Positions 47,219 to 57,959 are shown, counted from the first letter of the stretch. The stretch is 64,000 nucleotides of DNA from Epiperipatus broadwayi (GCA_028023455.1 JAQFVV010013086.1:172001-236000); one strand, 5' to 3'. Translations and numbers: made by a program. Notes: generated from the letters alone by a model not told the origin.

Positions 47219-50200
47219 TTATTCGGCCCTCTTCAGTGCCCTCGCATTAAATGTTCCCTTTCCCTGGGTCAGCACGAAGGCGTTGTTCCCATATGCCCTG
47301 ACGATCTCATATGGGCCCTCATAGATGTCGAGGAATTTTTTGTATATGTGCTGTTCTGGTCGACTGACCGGGTTTGCTCTCACCATCACTCTATCGCCCA
47401 CCTTGAACGTATTTCGGATGGGCTTAGTGGTCTGCGTTCGCTTTTCCCCCATGTGTTCCAATCTTCGTAGTGCTATTCGATTGTCCTGTTTCCTATCAAC
47501 TTTTCCTGTTCGGATTGCGGGTCTGTCATTGTATGGGTACGGTAAAGGTCGGCCATAATGGAGTCGGCTTGGTTCGAGTCCAGTCGACTCATTCTTTGAG
47601 GTGTTGATCATTTCAGTAATCCGGGGAATCTCCCGGACCCATTTTCGATGATCTCCTGCTGTGTACACGCGGAATAACCGCCCCAATTCCCGCATTACTC
47701 GCTCGCATGGGTTGCTCTGCGGGTTCCGGATCGATGTCATATGGTGTTTGATCCCTGCTTGGTTTACCCATTGCCTCCATGTCTTTGACACAAATGGTGT
47801 GCCATGATCCGATAAAATGCACTTAGGTTTCCCGATGATTGGAAATTGTTTGGTCTCCAACAATTTGACGGTCTGGTGTGCATTGGTCCGGGCCATGGGA
47901 TACGCAGCAACCATTTTGGAACACAAATCGTATGTAACCAGTAGGTACCTCTTCCCCCCGGCCATCGGCAAGGGCCCGTAATAATCAATCGCCAAGGTGT
48001 GGTTTGGTTCCCGGATGATGATCGGTCTCGGGGGTCCTTCATTCGACCGATTCAGCGGTTTGGTCCTCGCGCAAATCTCACACCCCCGTAGTCTTCTGGC
48101 AATGTCGTGGTGCATTCCTGGCCAGTAAAACCAATTGCTAAGGTACCCCTCAGTCTTGTTTGTTCCATAATGGCCACGTTCCTGATGTGTTTCATCAACC
48201 ATCCGATCTCGCATTCCTTTCGGTATTACAATACGGGTTTGTTTCCCATTCCCTGTTCTCCTTTGGAGGATTCCCTCCAGGATAATGCATCGGTCCCGAT
48301 ATTTCCATAACGGACCCCCCTCGGTCCCCTTCCCCTTTTGGTAAGACCCCGCCTTTGGCTTCCTTTCGCGAAGGTAACGCATTATTCGTTGGCAGTCTTC
48401 GTCCTCTTTCTGGCCCCTCCGAATGTCGTTTGCCTTAAGCTCACCCTCCCTGCTTTGCCTGGTGGTGGCGGCTATGTATGCGAACTCGTCCGCCTCGGCA
48501 TTTGTCTGTGTTCCCACAGGGTAACGGCTCAGCGTGTCCGCGATCACGTTATCCTTCCCTTTGCAATATTCCACTTCATATTGGAACTCCTGCAGGGCTA
48601 AGCTCCACCGCACTAGCCTATTATTTGTCAGAAAGCTTTTATTTAGAAATTCCAGACTCCGGTGGTCAGTAACTACTCTCACTTTGGACCCGACCAGGTA
48701 CTGTCGGAATTTTTTGAAAGCCCACACGATGGCGAGGGCTTCTCGCTCGGTGACCGTGTATCTTCGTTCGGGATCCTTGAGTAGTCGGCTAACGAATGCC
48801 AACACTCTTTGTTCTCCATCCGGCCCCTTCTGGTACAACGTAGCTCCCAGCCCGATGTCGCTGCTGTCCGTCTGTACCCAAAACATCTTGTCGAAATCCG
48901 GGTATGCTAATATGGTTTGTTTCAAGAATCCTTCCTTTACTCTCTGGAAACTCCGTTCCCGTCTCTCATCCCATATCCATGCTTGCTCCTTTCTCAATAA
49001 TTGTAATAGGGGCTCCATATCATGGGAGAAGTTCTCATAGAATTTGTTGTAGAAGGTACACATTCCGAGGAATGCCTTAATATCCTTTCTCTTTTTCGGG
49101 ACGGGGAATCCTTGGATAGCCTGGATTTTTTCGGGGTTAGGCCGCATCCCATCCGGGCTTATGATGTGCCCCAAGAACTTGACTTCCTGGGTCACAAAAT
49201 GGCTCTTCTTTAGGTTTATTTTTATTCCCTTCTGTTCGCATTCCTGGAGCAACCTTTCTAAGTGCCGACAATGCTCCTCGATGTCTTCGGACGCTATGAT
49301 GATATCGTCCACGTACATCGTAACAAATTTTTTAACTTCGTCAGATAGGGTTTGGTCCAGGCATTGCACCAGGCCTGCCCCGCTATTCTTTAATCCAAAA
49401 GGCACACGATTAAACTGGTACGCTCGTCCGTTGTATTTGAATGCGGTGTATTTTCGATCGTCGGGATGGAGGCTCATTTGCCAGTAGCTATTTGTTAAAT
49501 CCATAGTGGAAAAGATTCGCTTGTTCCGAAATCTTGTCATCAGTTCGCTCATGATGGGCGGAGCGTTTGTATCTGGGATTGTCACCTTGTTTAGCTGCCT
49601 GGCATCGAGGCACAATCGTATCGATCCGTCACCTTTTTTCACTGCTAGGATGGGGTTGTTGTATGGCGAGGTACATTTTGAAACAACTCCCCACTCTATC
49701 ATCTGCTCTAGCTGTGTTTCAATCTCCTTACGGTATTGGAAAGGGATCGGGTATGCTCTTGTTTGGTATGGGTTGCTGGTGTTCAACCGGATTCGGTGTT
49801 CGTACCCCTTGATTACTCCCGGTTTGTCCGAGAAAACACTCTCGTAAGCCCCCAATATCTCTTGAATCCTCTCTCTCTGCCCTTTGTCTGGTCCAGTCAT
49901 TTCATTAATTCTTTTTTTGATCTCCCCTTTCACCATGATACATTGCAGCTTCCTCTGCCCTTCTGGTCCTTTATCCATTTTTTTTTTAAAAGGCACTGTG
50001 ACTGCACCGATCCTCGCTTGTTCAGTGCCATAATCAATGTTACACTTTGCCATTCTCATGAAATCGGATCCTAAGACTAAGTCATGGATTAGCCCCTCAA
50101 GTATTAATACCACCTGGGTGAATTCCTGTCCTGCAATGATTATATTCGCCCACACTTGTTTGGTCTGTATTCTTGCCTTTTTCCCATTGGCCAGTATGAT

Positions 50201-50380
50201 CTGGGTCCCTTTTAACGGCAAGATTTTCATTTCCGTTGGCCCTTGGGCGATCTTGTTAAAAATTTCCTGCGCCATTACCGATACTTGACTTCCCGTATCC
50301 AGCAGAGCCCTAGCATTAATCCCTTGGATTGACACATCGATTATTGGGCACTCCTGTTTTCTCCGAGGTCCACCCCCCCT
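47219..50380 (-). CDS. pol: Gypsy Pol polyprotein (PR-RT-RNaseH-IN)
   Basis: The frame is open from 50380 (just after TGA 50383-50381) to the stop at 47219. Counting residues from the GTG at 50335, it is 1,038 residues long. Protease has LLDTGS (11-16). RT has TMDL (Asp279) and YVDDIIIAS (341-349). RNase H has TDSS (Asp490), REALAIVW, TDHRSL (Asp557) and DTLSR (Asp600). The integrase zinc site is H717-x4-H722-x29-C752-x2-C755, and its catalytic core is D784, D843 and E878 (a D,D-34-E spacing). A GPY/F module (EGPYEIV, 1006-1012) closes it. It has no ATG near the protease, so it is probably made as Gag-Pol by -1 frameshifting. It is complete, with no internal stop. It copies the element RNA and integrates the DNA. 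Confidence 0.97.
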   Translation of the reverse strand, partial: RGGGPRRKQECPIIDVSIQGINARALLDTGSQVSVMAQEIFNKIAQGPTEMKILPLKGTQIILANGKKARIQTKQVWANIIIAGQEFTQVVLILEGLIHDLVLGSDFMRMAKCNIDYGTEQARIGAVTVPFKKKMDKGPEGQRKLQCIMVKGEIKKRINEMTGPDKGQRERIQEILGAYESVFSDKPGVIKGYEHRIRLNTSNPYQTRAYPIPFQYRKEIETQLEQMIEWGVVSKCTSPYNNPILAVKKGDGSIRLCLDARQLNKVTIPDTNAPPIMSELMTRFRNKRIFSTMDLTNSYWQMSLHPDDRKYTAFKYNGRAYQFNRVPFGLKNSGAGLVQCLDQTLSDEVKKFVTMYVDDIIIASEDIEEHCRHLERLLQECEQKGIKINLKKSHFVTQEVKFLGHIISPDGMRPNPEKIQAIQGFPVPKKRKDIKAFLGMCTFYNKFYENFSHDMEPLLQLLRKEQAWIWDERRERSFQRVKEGFLKQTILAYPDFDKMFWVQTDSSDIGLGATLYQKGPDGEQRVLAFVSRLLKDPERRYTVTEREALAIVWAFKKFRQYLVGSKVRVVTDHRSLEFLNKSFLTNNRLVRWSLALQEFQYEVEYCKGKDNVIADTLSRYPVGTQTNAEADEFAYIAATTRQSREGELKANDIRRGQKEDEDCQRIMRYLRERKPKAGSYQKGKGTEGGPLWKYRDRCIILEGILQRRTGNGKQTRIVIPKGMRDRMVDETHQERGHYGTNKTEGYLSNWFYWPGMHHDIARRLRGCEICARTKPLNRSNEGPPRPIIIREPNHTLAIDYYGPLPMAGGKRYLLVTYDLCSKMVAAYPMARTNAHQTVKLLETKQFPIIGKPKCILSDHGTPFVSKTWRQWVNQAGIKHHMTSIRNPQSNPCERVMRELGRLFRVYTAGDHRKWVREIPRITEMINTSKNESTGLEPSRLHYGRPLPYPYNDRPAIRTGKVDRKQDNRIALRRLEHMGEKRTQTTKPIRNTFKVGDRVMVRANPVSRPEQHIYKKFLDIYEGPYEIVRAYGNNAFVLTQGKGTFNARALKRAE
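50341..50380 (-). promoter_or_regulatory. gag-pol -1 frameshift window
   Basis: Pol is in the -1 frame relative to gag. The pol frame is closed by TGA at 50383-50381 and gag by TAA at 50343-50341, so any shift must occur in these 40 nt. The window opens with a run of seven G (50379-50373) and also contains GAGAAAAC. Neither is a textbook X-XXY-YYZ heptamer in the gag frame, but the G7 run lets a Gly tRNA re-pair after slipping one base back. Confidence 0.6.
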
Positions 50381-50919
50381 TCATCTTGTGTTATGTTGGC
50401 TATCCTGATCCCATCGTTCTCTTCTTTGTTAAAATAGTCATCATTTTCGATTGCCTGTAATTTCTTCAACACTCTTGTTATTTCAGTTTCCCCCTCAATG
50501 ACTTGTCTGATCTCCCTGGGTAGGTTGCGTCCCGCTATCCTGATTTGCCGTTCTTCCGGTATTTGATATTCGTTTATTTTTTTTAATCTTGCCACCTGTC
50601 GCTGTACGAAGGTACTGTATGTTTCATCTTCTTCCTTCTTGCTTTGCTCGATTTCCCATTTTTCCCTTTCTTGTTGGGCTAATCCCCAATATCTTCCCAT
50701 GATGGCTCTTTGATATTCTTCGAACGTCTCTGGTTTCTTTTTTATCGCCTCCCACCATTCCACAACTTCCCCCTGGATATGGCTGCATGCGATTGCTATC
50801 TTGGATTCTTCGCTAAACTGCCCGCATGAGAACAACCTCTTCAGACTTTCCACATGTCGACATGGGCTCTCGTCTCCCTTTCCTTTAAAATGCTCGAGTT
50901 TAATCCATTTTCCCTCCAT
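50341..50919 (-). CDS. gag: Gypsy Gag
   Basis: 192 residues from the ATG at 50919. Residues ~30-80 hold the capsid-type core with IACSHIQGEVVEWWEAI, followed by the FEEYQRAIMGRYW helix and a charged helical region. Unlike most Ty3/Gypsy Gags it has no CCHC zinc knuckle and is short. The C-terminal tail is acidic (NDDYFNKEENDG). It should form the particle that packages element RNA. The same capsid signature survives in the decayed copy near 58600. Confidence 0.9.
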   Translation of the reverse strand: MEGKWIKLEHFKGKGDESPCRHVESLKRLFSCGQFSEESKIAIACSHIQGEVVEWWEAIKKKPETFEEYQRAIMGRYWGLAQQEREKWEIEQSKKEEDETYSTFVQRQVARLKKINEYQIPEERQIRIAGRNLPREIRQVIEGETEITRVLKKLQAIENDDYFNKEENDGIRIANITQDEGGVDLGENRSAQ

Positions 50920-51326
50920 CCTGTTTATTATTCGGTTTTAATTTTGATTTATTTTTTTTTTTTTTTTTTGATCTATTGTAACTTTTTGTTACTACCGTTT
51001 ACGGGAATGTGGTTATTTTACTTTTATTTTATTTATTTATGATAACAGCGACTGACCGACGTCCGCTCCTCTATCTCCTGCTATGTGTTTTTTTTTTTTT
51101 ATATTTATTTATTTCTCTCCGGCTCCCAAAGTTTTATTTAAAAGTTTGCGATGCTATGAATCGCTGTGTTTTTGTTCCGTTTATTTATATTCGTCCAAAG
51201 CTTTTGTTTACATGAAAAAAGTTTCGCGTCTTTTCCGAGGTTCGGCCGCTTTTGCTAATATCTTGATTTGCTTCTCTAACACATTATTTGCATTAACTTC
51301 ACGTTTGGAAGCTTCACTTGTATTAG
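50920..51326 (-). other. Gypsy untranslated leader
   Basis: About 400 bp between the primer-binding site and the gag ATG. It holds long A runs (T runs on plus, 50950-50970 and 51090-51100) and no long frame on the element strand. Confidence 0.7.
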
Positions 51327-51345
51327 CCTCACGTTGGAAGCGCCA
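51327..51345 (-). other. Primer-binding site candidate
   Basis: Two bases after the 5' LTR end, the minus strand reads TGGCGCTTCCAACGTGAGG. TGG pairs with a tRNA CCA end. The rest resembles the retroviral tRNA-Lys1,2 site (TGGCGCCCAACGTGGGG) with an extra TT and one change. tRNA identity is therefore tentative. Confidence 0.55.
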
Positions 51346-51347
51346 AT

Positions 51348-53528
51348 TGTAACCGCCCCCCTCGCTTACTTACCGAGATTACGGGCTTCGAAATAAACAT
51401 GACATAGCGTAAAGCTTTATTTATTTACTTATATCGATAGTTATTTACTATCCACACAAGGGGGCGCCAGATACGATTATTTAAGTGGAATTTAATTACT
51501 CGCATCACCTTACATCACATCAAAACGATTTCGAAGTCTAATCCCGCCCACCAGCTCAAACTCCCAGCATGGACCAATAAGGTTACTCAAGGCCGTTACA
51601 TGATTGTTTTCAAAGACAACTCCTTATGGAAAAGACGCACAGTTCACTAATGGGAAAGAAGTTTTAGTTTGCTAACTGATTGATCCTAGCACTAGACTTG
51701 ATTATTGGTTGTTTGTGACCAATACGACGGTTCGTTTATGCCCCGAACAATTAGGCTTATAAGATCATCCCCCCTATATGCTATACTCAATATAATTGTT
51801 TGACATTTGTTTATATATTTATCATAGACCCGCCCAATTCTTAAGTCTATCTTAACTAAGGGAAAATAAATAAACATCGTGACTCACGGCACGATGTTGG
51901 CATATTACATTTAAAAGAAACATTGAAAATAAATCTAAATCTAAATAAATATAATTTAACGATAAATTTATGAACGATCAAGAGTAAATGATATAAGACT
52001 TTAATTGTATGAAAAGACTTGAGAAATGCTCGACTTGTTTATATACTGAACGAATTTATTGAATATAAATATTAATTTGAATTTTATTCGCACACGCACA
52101 CACACATTCACGCTCGCAGAGAAACATATTAAACATAATAAAGTATGAATGATAAATACAAGTTTCCTTTTACATTTTGAGAATACGGATTATGGTTTAT
52201 TAGATTTTACTTAAGTTCAAAGTTCATGTTTTGAAAGTCCTACGATTACGATAGATTGCAATAATAGATTAAATGTTACAGCAAATTTTATGATTTATTT
52301 ACGCAAGTGTGAGTTAGTTAACTATGAGATTGCCTTTAAGAGTTTACGAATTGAGTGAATGAAACATAATATAAAATAAACTATTTACCTAGGATTTGAT
52401 TTTGACTTCCGCTGCTTCGAGTGAAACGAGGATTTGAACGTGGGAGATGGCTTTCATGATGAAGTGATTTGTTTATTTAAAGTGAGCATAGCATGGTCTG
52501 GACGATGTTGGTATTTCTCGGAACATAATTATTAGGTTGGAGCATTAATTTCACGTGGAGATGTTATTGAATTTCCATAGCTTCGGAGATATTCGGTGGC
52601 GGAGCGTCGATCAATCACTGAAGGGTTTTCTAGCCCCTCATGACAATCGACGCTCTCAGTATTAATTTCATAATGATCATCTTGGATTTGGATACGGCGA
52701 ACTGGAAGAATATTATTCTATGTCACGCTATATTAACTAAACACATTAAGTGAGGAACTCTTTCAGCAACGATATCAACAATGATAACAGCAACCAAAAA
52801 AAACACAACAACAGCAATAATAATAAAAGTAAGAACGATAATAATAATAAAAAAGGAAAAAAAAGCCATTGAATAGATTTCGTTTGATATTTATAAGAGG
52901 TGATCCTTATCTTAGGATCCAATCTCCCCCCAGAGTTCCATATTTTTAAGAGTTGTCGTTCAGGTCCGTGTTTGACGTAATGTTCACTCAATCCTTTGTG
53001 CTTAAGGCAAATTTTGGTCTCGGCAATCTCATGTTGCAATCTCAGTTAACAAACCTTATTCATTCACACTTTGAGTGCATGCGTGTGCGTGTTTTTACAA
53101 GAACAATACAATCTACATTAATTTTAGAAGTCGAGCATTTAATCTTTTCTCAAATCTTTTCTATGAGTTTTACCTTTGCTAAAATTATAATTTAAAAATA
53201 AACATTTTAAATATCCCGTGGCGTATACAAATGGAAATTAACTTTGAATATTTATTAGAGCATATTATATTTTCCTTTATTATATTATTTTAGAGAATGT
53301 TCTATTATTAATTTTATGTGAAAGCCTTAACTATTTAATTAGACAATTATTATCTGTATTTTATAAATGTAGTTTATAAATGGGAAGAAAACTATTAAAG
53401 GTTACAAATATAATGCTACGAGTCTTTTGTATTGCTTGAGTGTGTGTGTGTTTGTTTACATCGACTTGTCTCGTTATAATACATATATTTTCCTAGATTT
53501 AAACCCTATGTAACGCTATCCCGTTACA
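51348..53528 (-). repeat. Gypsy 5' LTR
   Basis: 2,181 bp, colinear with the 3' LTR. By eye they differ by eight substitutions, a +C, a +T and a 2-nt insertion in an A-rich tract. It ends directly in (TA)n with ATAT. Confidence 0.95.
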
Positions 53529-54307
53529 ATATATATATATATATATATATACAGTATAGTTAAAAGTTAATACAAGAAATGACATTTAGATGTTCTGTCT
53601 AGAAATAATATTTAAAAGTTCACACTTGAAATAAAATTGAGATATCTGGCTGATCACCCTTATCTTCTAATTCTTTCATATTTGTAGTGGGCTGCTGGTA
53701 ATAGCTTGTCACTTCTTATTAGCTCAGCATACTATTACAGGGTCTGCTTCCATTGATTTGGTGTGGCCAGTAAAACATCAGCAAAGAAAAATTAGAGATG
53801 TATTACTAACTGCATCTGGCTATTGATGCTCCAGAGACTGGCAGTGGAAAACAAACAAACACTTAACTTTGTTCTAACAACACATTTTTTCTCTCAACAC
53901 AACTGGATACAGATTGCTTTATCTTGCTGGACCCAGACATTTTTAACTGTCTTATAGACCCTTCAATGGACTTCCAATAGACCTTGATCAACTGTCAGGT
54001 CACATCGCTCATTGCACTTTATGTAAACTCTTTGGTCAACTATCTTATTAAAACTCTCACTGGCTTCCCTTCTTTTTTTTTCATTTCTTTGCTTTTTGCT
54101 TTTTCTGCTGCTGTTTTTTTTTCCATTTTTGACAATGGATGTTTGCAGCATTTATACTTTGTCTTTACCCACTGCTTGAATTCTCACCCATGCTATCAAC
54201 TCATTTTATTTTTATTTTTTTCTAATTATTTATATTTTTTAATTACCCTATATTTTTAATCACATAGAAATTTTGTGACTATTGTTCTTTAATCTGTCTG
54301 ACATTTA
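53529..54307. other. TA run, then decayed coding-like DNA
   Basis: After a (TA)n tract, the minus strand at 53890-54150 reads a charged, protein-like stretch (FNKIVDQRVYIKCNERCDLT), open for about 62 codons and then broken. FYWPH near 53760 hints at an integrase zinc-finger region of an old Gypsy element. Both readings are weak. Confidence 0.25.
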
Positions 54308-55374
54308 TGTTGTAATGGTCAGAAAACATGTGACTCGTAAACATAGGGCAGAATTCGACCACCATACAGAACAGCAGCACCATCGAGTAGCGAAGCCACC
54401 CATAGTACTGAGTTCGAACATAGTTTATCGGTTCCACAATACAATCCACGAAACAACGCATCTGATGCGACATTAGTAAATATTTCCTTAGGCACGGTGG
54501 TCAGGGAGATGCAAGAGATTCATGATTTTATTCTCGAGTCAGCCAATAATCAAACTAATATTAATTAAACATTCATATTTACATAATCAAGGAAATATTA
54601 GATAGAATGGGTATCGAATAAATGAAACGTAACTGCAGACATATAGTCTGAAATTATTTATTAATACATTTTAATAAAACATTGACTAATAATATTTTAG
54701 GGATTGAAAGCTTCAGTAGCGGAATTTGCGACATGATTATATTTTAAAGAGTACATTTATTTATTTAGACATTATTTTATATTGAAGAATTCAGTAGCGG
54801 TATTTCCGGTACTGTAATGTTTACAAAAGGAATACATTTATTTGAAAGCATAATCTAGCTACCTAAAATTCCCGAGTAAGTATTTCTAATGCATGCCTGG
54901 AGGGATTTATACCTTTGCAATGCAAGAGTCTAAAGTATGGGTTTAAGAGTGGTGGTAGACATATATTTATTTAATTAAACTATTTATTTTATGACTAAGG
55001 GCAAACATTTATTTGAGAGTGAATTATGAAGATAATGCAGAGGTGGAGTGATATATAGAATTGAGCAAAGAAACACATGGTATGCTTTAGAAAGGCGATA
55101 TGGAATGGCAGTATATTGAAACTGCAATGCCGCAAATGAGTTTATAAAACTGTCGGGCTGGTCTCTGCCACGGCCCGACGAAGTAAGGTGTCACATAAGC
55201 ATAACCATGGACAAGCGGTATGTGTCGCAATTTGCCAGCTGGCTGCATGACAGGTCAAATCCTACGAAAGCATTTATTATGTCTGCTTGTGTAGGATGAC
55301 GGGGGTTAATTTCAACCCTGAAGAATCTGGAATATTTACGGCGGAATAGATCATCGCGTCTCTAAAACGTAACA
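54308..55374. other. CpG-retaining block, possible old LTR
   Basis: It starts TGTTGTAATGG and ends ACGTAACA, roughly mirrored ends, with CATTTA before and CATGTA after. It keeps many CpGs, unlike its flanks. Inside, a ~78-bp unit with TTCAGTAGCGG(A/T)ATTT(G/C)CG is duplicated at 54710 and 54788. No frame is open. LTR status is unproven. Confidence 0.3.
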
Positions 55375-55929
55375 CATGTATACTGTATAAACGATTATGA
55401 TAAGATTTAAATAGATTTCTAACTCAGCCCTACCTTATCAACATTTACTAAAGAACGTTGGTGATTCTCAAAGAAATGTAATTTGATGGAATTATTCATT
55501 AAGATTTAATATATACAAAACATATCTAAACTGGGAATGATTACAACTAATATGCCAGCCATTTTCCAAGTTGTAGACCTTTGCATTACAATAAATGAAG
55601 CATTGAATGTGTGTCGATTTATATGAAAGTTAAGTTATTAAAGAAAGTAAATATTAATGAAAATTTGACACGCATTCATTGTTTTAAGCGATCATAGATT
55701 TAAACTTTGAAAATTGAAATAATTATGAGCATGCAATAATTAAATAATAACTATAGATAGAAATGTAGACTATAGAAATACGCACCCAAGATACGTACCC
55801 AAGTTAGAATGAGGTAAGCTAGATTAGTAGAGAAATTTACACATTACATTAATTATTCAGTTTTAGCTATACATATGGTAGTTTTTACATTTTATAATTT
55901 AGATAAGTATTATGAAGAAGAGCTATAGC
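55375..55929. other. AT-rich DNA, nothing seen
   Basis: No supported feature. Confidence 0.5.
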
Positions 55930-56430
55930 ATATTATTAGAGTACTCTAGAGTTTGAACACAGGTACCTGTTTTATAAGAAGTTTTCTGATTCTATGAGTT
56001 TAGCAGCAAAAAGTTCACGAGTGGCAAGACTTTCGTGTATTTAGATATTTCATTTAATTTCACAGCAGCAGCAGCTTTCTCATTTATTTCAGGCAGCAGA
56101 TCTTCATGGTTAATTTTATGACGGGCAATGGAAAGTTCGGCATCAGATAGGCCATATCCCGATGGAGAATAATCTAGGTACTTTACTCGGTCATACCTTG
56201 GCAGGAACAAATTATTTTTATATTTTAGGAGACTCTCAGTGTTCGAGAGCAAAGCTAAAGTTTTAGTGAATGTCTCCAGCAAGTCTAAGATGGCCTCTTT
56301 TTTTATCTTGATCTTTCACATTTTTGTTAAGATATTTTTAGGTTCTATTTAATCTGCCCTGAGGATAATCAATGCATTTTGTTGGTTTTTAATTAAAGAA
56401 AGCTGCCGTTCTTTTGTTTACATTTTACAT
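55930..56430 (-). pseudogene. Broken coding segment, unknown protein
   Basis: On the minus strand one frame is clearly protein-like over about 150 codons but has two in-frame stops in its first third (near 56370 and 56325). The open part, 56282-55992, includes ETFTKTLALLSNTESLLKYK, LPRYDRVKYLDYSPSGYG and INEKAAAAVKLNEIS. After about 56040 coding sense moves to another frame, which reads ATRELFAAKLIESENFL then stop. This implies a one-base indel in an A-rich spot. The absence of splice sites and the clean end suggest a processed pseudogene or an old transposon gene. I do not recognise the family. Confidence 0.45.
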
Positions 56431-57959
56431 TTACTAATTACATTTTGGGGAAATTTTTTTAATTAATCTATTATCTATCACTGACCGATGCTTTTAAATT
56501 TCAAAGACAAAAAGGAAACATAAAATTATTTTAACTTTTAATTAAATATTACATCAGATTTTTTTAGAATTATTATTAAACTAAATTTAAACAAAGCAAT
56601 AAATACGAACTTTATAATCCAAAATAAATGATTAAAATTATACAAAATTATATAACTAAAAGAAATCTAAATTATATTATTTTATCCCTATTTATTGCGT
56701 TTAATTTGAGATCGAAATGTGTGCATGTTTATGCTGAATTCTACATATATTTATACATTTTTAATATTGTTGCACACACAATTCGATATCAAAAAGGTTA
56801 AATTTGGGCGGGATAGACCGGTCAGTGAGAGACAACAGAAAAAGGTGAAACTTAAGATTCGAATACGAATCTTACTGTTTCAATGTCCAAAAACGGATTA
56901 CATGTTGTACAAATTTTGTTTCAATTATATGTTGAATTTTAATATACAAAAGGAAAGAAAAATAAATTGTAATTAGTATTTTAACTTAATCCCAAGGAAA
57001 TTTATTTTTTTCTTTCTTTTTTAGTTAATCTTTTTTCAAACAATAAAATATTAAAATATAATTTTATTTTTCCTTATATAAATACACATATTTATGTACC
57101 ATGCATGTATATTCATTGCTACATTACACCCTCCCCCATTTGAGGATTTAAAGGCATCAATTCGTTTACTTAGGTATTGACTACTTTGAATTCTTAATAA
57201 AATAACCTTTAATAAATATTTTAAGATGTATGTAGGTTTTTCTTTTAGTATTATTGTTATTAACATGAAATATAAAAAAACACATCCACTAAAGTACTAG
57301 GCAATTCACCCACTGATTGATTTTGTATTGATTAAACCAACTTTTAATTTCTTGTGGAAGTCGAGACTAGAGAATATACAAATTTTGTTTACATGAATAA
57401 CGAATGTGGATTTTAATCTGTGAATGGCAGAATTATTTCTACTGCCCATTCAACCTACACAAATATTTTTTCTTTATTAAGTTACTGGTAATTTGTCTTT
57501 CAGATTTATTATTACAGGGTCAGGACTTTTTCGAATGGCAAATCATCATCAATATTTAATGTATGCACATACTCATCTGTAGAGCAAAGTTGTCACAAAA
57601 AAGACTTAATTCAACCCAAAATAAATTCCTATTTTTGTTGTATATTTACACACACCTTAATCTTAATTTAACATTTTCTGACATGATAATGATTTATTTT
57701 CATTGTTATTTTTATCATTATTAGTTTTCAGTTGTTTTCATTGTGAACACATTATTTTTAATCTATTTTTTTTTAAAAGCTTTTTTTACATGTTTATTTC
57801 GGTGATGCTTCACTGTGTTCCACAACACAGACTTATGAGTTGGGTTTCTCACAATAATAAAAGTAGATGTAATTGAAGGGGTTTCATTTGTTTTTATGTT
57901 TTTAACATTTCATATCTAAGTTTTCTTATTGAAATATTTATTAAGAGTAAAATTTTGTA
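56431..57959. other. AT-rich DNA with an LTR-edge-like motif
   Basis: At 57122-57137, read on the minus strand, GGGGGAGGG is followed by TGTAATG, which resembles a polypurine tract next to an LTR start. Upstream on that strand (57250-57140) a frame reads VILLRIQSSQYLSKRIDAFK. I could not find the other end of the LTR. Confidence 0.3.

Larger units (their letters stand above)
44976..53528 (-). mobile_element. Complete Ty3/Gypsy LTR retrotransposon
   Basis: 8,553 bp on the minus strand. In element order: 5' LTR (53528-51348), primer-binding site (51345-51327), leader, gag (50919-50341), pol in the -1 frame (to 47219), polypurine tract (47164-47153) and 3' LTR (47152-44976). The LTRs differ by eight substitutions and three short indels by eye over ~2.18 kb, so insertion is recent. 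Pol order PR-RT-RNaseH-IN places it in Ty3/Gypsy. No envelope frame follows pol. GC and CpG content of the coding part is far above the host flanks. All coding domains appear intact, so it may be competent. Confidence 0.95.

Noticed and set aside
47325-50288. Plus-strand frames of 60-170 codons opposite pol
   Set aside because: Antisense shadows of the GC-richer pol gene.
53640-53960. Integrase fragment of an older Gypsy suggested by FYWPH
   Set aside because: Only five residues match and neighbouring Cys/His positions do not follow the HHCC spacing.
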